From the NCBI GenBank assembly GCA_007127575.1, contig SKZC01000064.1, positions 1 to 7,903 of the forward strand: DNA of 7,903 bases. Direction: 5' to 3'. Below are positions 6,625 to 7,903 of this stretch, in pieces. Each line of letters begins with the position of its first letter. The first letter of the stretch is position 1. The DNA is from Gemmatimonadota bacterium (GTDB taxonomy: Bacteria; Gemmatimonadota; Gemmatimonadetes; Longimicrobiales; Gaopeijiaceae). The notes under the pieces were generated by a model, which was not told the origin of the DNA, made no database searches, and saw only the letters and a program-made list of their open reading frames with translations. Both the position numbers and the translations under genes were made by a program.

Positions 6625-7903
6625 ATGAAGAGATCGATCCCGGCGTTTCTGGTCGCTGCGGCCGTTCTGTGGGTTGTCCTCCACCCTGGAAACGACGGCG
6701 ATTCTCTGCCGGAGCGGTCCTTGGCCGTGGCCGCCACCAGTGAGCAACCGGGACCCAGCGCCCTACCCGCCCCCGAGTCCGACGAGTCCCTCGCCTACGA
6801 CGCCCTTCCGATCCCGTCCCCCGACCCCGCCGACACCCACGCCGAAGTCGAGATTCCCGAGGAGGCTCTGACCGGCGTCGTCCAGCGTCTCTGCACGTCC
6901 TGCCACAACGACGCTCTGGAGACGGGGAACATCTCCCTTCAGGGCTATGACGTGGCTCACGCCACCGAGGATCTCGAGCGCACCGAAAAGATCATCAACA
7001 AGCTCCGTCTCGAGATGATGCCGCCACCGGGGATCCCGCGGCCCGGTGGCGACACCCTCATGACCTTGGCCCGGACGCTGGAGACCAAGGTGGACGAGGC
7101 TGCGGCTCAGGAGCCGAATCCCGGAACGCGGGTTTTCCAGCGCCTCAACCGCGCCGAATACGCCCGGGCCATCCGCGATCTTCTCGGTTTGGAGGTGGAC
7201 GCCGGTAACTGGCTGCCGCTGGACAGCTATCTGGGCAACTTCGACAACATGGCCGATGCCCAGGCCCTCTCCCCCACGCTCCTGGACTCGTACCTGACGG
7301 CGGCGGGCACCATCAGCCGAATGGCGGTGGGCAACCCTGACGCAGCCGCGACGCACTCTACCTATCAGCTTCCCCCGGGGGTCTCTCAGCACCAATGGGA
7401 CCATATCGAGGGAGCTCCCTACGGGACCCGAGGGGGGATCGTGGTGACCCACCACTTCCCGGCGGACGGTAAGTACGTCATCGAGTTGGAGACTCGCTCC
7501 GGGAGTCGGGCCACCTTCGAGGATATCGACGTCTCCATCAACGGGGAGCGAGTGGCCCTCCTGCCCTTCGAGCCCGGGGTGGCCAGTGGGAACCGAGGTG
7601 GGGGATATCCGCTGAAGACCGAGCCCATAGAGGTGCCGGCGGGCCAGCATCGGGTCTCCGCCGCCTTCGTTCGGACATCGGAGGGCCCCTATGAGGACCT
7701 CCTTCGGCCTCACGACTGGTCTCTGGCCGGCGAAGGGGAGAGCAGCGGATACGGGGTGACGAACCTCCCCCACGTATGGAACATGACCGTCGTGGGGCCC
7801 GAAGATCCCAGTGGGGTCTCCGAGTCCGTGAGCCGGGGGCGGATCTTCACTTGCCGTCCCGACTCTTCGGACGAGGAGCGGGCCTGCGCCGAGTCCATCC
7901 TGA
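6625..7903 (+). CDS. Planctomycete-type cytochrome c protein (PSCyt1-DUF1587-...-DUF1595), N-terminal part
   Basis: Partial gene: 426 codons are visible and the frame is open at the right edge. An N-terminal hydrophobic segment (about 5-19, after MKR) is a signal peptide or anchor, followed by a Pro/Asp/Glu-rich linker. A PSCyt1-type heme c domain (about 78-160) has CTSCH (90-94) and a MMPPPG segment (131-136) that may supply the axial Met. DUF1587 follows (about 170-235), with FQRLNRAEYARAIRDLLG (171-188) and LGNFDNMADAQALSPTLLDSYL (203-224) as its conserved core. Residues 270-350 look like a beta-rich, carbohydrate-binding-module-like insert. The visible end, GRIFTCRP with a later Cys421 (405-421), opens the DUF1595 domain. 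Family members usually continue with DUF1592, DUF1588 and DUF1585 and are often followed by a DUF1552 gene. I chose the ATG at 6625 because G-rich GAGGGTGGG precedes it; an in-frame ATG at 6610 lacks such a site. The family's function is poorly known; export and redox activity are inferred. Confidence 0.88.
   Translation, partial: MKRSIPAFLVAAAVLWVVLHPGNDGDSLPERSLAVAATSEQPGPSALPAPESDESLAYDALPIPSPDPADTHAEVEIPEEALTGVVQRLCTSCHNDALETGNISLQGYDVAHATEDLERTEKIINKLRLEMMPPPGIPRPGGDTLMTLARTLETKVDEAAAQEPNPGTRVFQRLNRAEYARAIRDLLGLEVDAGNWLPLDSYLGNFDNMADAQALSPTLLDSYLTAAGTISRMAVGNPDAAATHSTYQLPPGVSQHQWDHIEGAPYGTRGGIVVTHHFPADGKYVIELETRSGSRATFEDIDVSINGERVALLPFEPGVASGNRGGGYPLKTEPIEVPAGQHRVSAAFVRTSEGPYEDLLRPHDWSLAGEGESSGYGVTNLPHVWNMTVVGPEDPSGVSESVSRGRIFTCRPDSSDEERACAESIL

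Noticed and set aside
5682..6743. A 353-codon plus-strand open frame opposite the kinase and through the divergent promoter region
   Set aside because: It overlaps the kinase gene, the intergenic region and the start of the cytochrome c gene in another frame. It has no domain-like sequence.
6763..7773. A 336-codon minus-strand open frame opposite the cytochrome c gene
   Set aside because: It is antisense to a gene with clear PSCyt1 and DUF1587 motifs; the Gly/Val/Arg-rich composition is typical of a shadow.

Overview
This is a high-GC bacterial window with G/C-rich third codon positions throughout. It carries a minus-strand operon for a periplasmic-type molybdenum hydroxylase of the xanthine dehydrogenase / aldehyde oxidoreductase family. 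Upstream of the operon, also on the minus strand, is a soluble sensor kinase-receiver hybrid. Divergent from the kinase, on the plus strand, is the start of a large 'planctomycete-type' cytochrome c protein. PSCyt1/DUF1587/DUF1595 proteins together with Tat-exported molybdenum hydroxylases suggest a heterotrophic member of Gemmatimonadota, Acidobacteriota, Planctomycetota or a related phylum. That placement is an inference from gene content only; there is no rRNA or marker gene here.

Layout, in the order of minus-strand transcription. A PAS-kinase-REC hybrid (6443 to 4731) is followed by a 159-base gap. The gap holds a good sigma70-like promoter, a small palindrome and a strong GC hairpin. 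Then come the 2Fe-2S subunit with a textbook Tat signal (4571 to 3939), the molybdopterin subunit (3845 to 1443), the FAD subunit (1427 to 426) and a cytochrome b561-like membrane subunit (344 to beyond base 1). In the other direction, a 181-base divergent intergenic region (6444-6624) leads into the cytochrome c protein, which runs off the right edge.

How the genes fit together. The Mo subunit oxidises an unknown substrate. Electrons would pass through two [2Fe-2S] clusters to FAD, with a probable extra [4Fe-4S] cluster in the FAD subunit. The membrane cytochrome b could then pass them to the quinone pool. The Tat signal lies only on the 2Fe-2S subunit, so the folded complex would be exported as a unit, as known for E. 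coli PaoABC. The cytochrome b downstream suggests a respiratory enzyme rather than an NAD- or oxygen-linked one.

The most unusual item is the hybrid kinase. Its ATP-binding half and receiver domain look intact, but the phospho-accepting histidine of the H box is replaced by glycine. All the large plus-strand open frames opposite the operon look like coding shadows. No tRNA, rRNA, CRISPR array, insertion sequence or convincing intrinsic terminator was seen.
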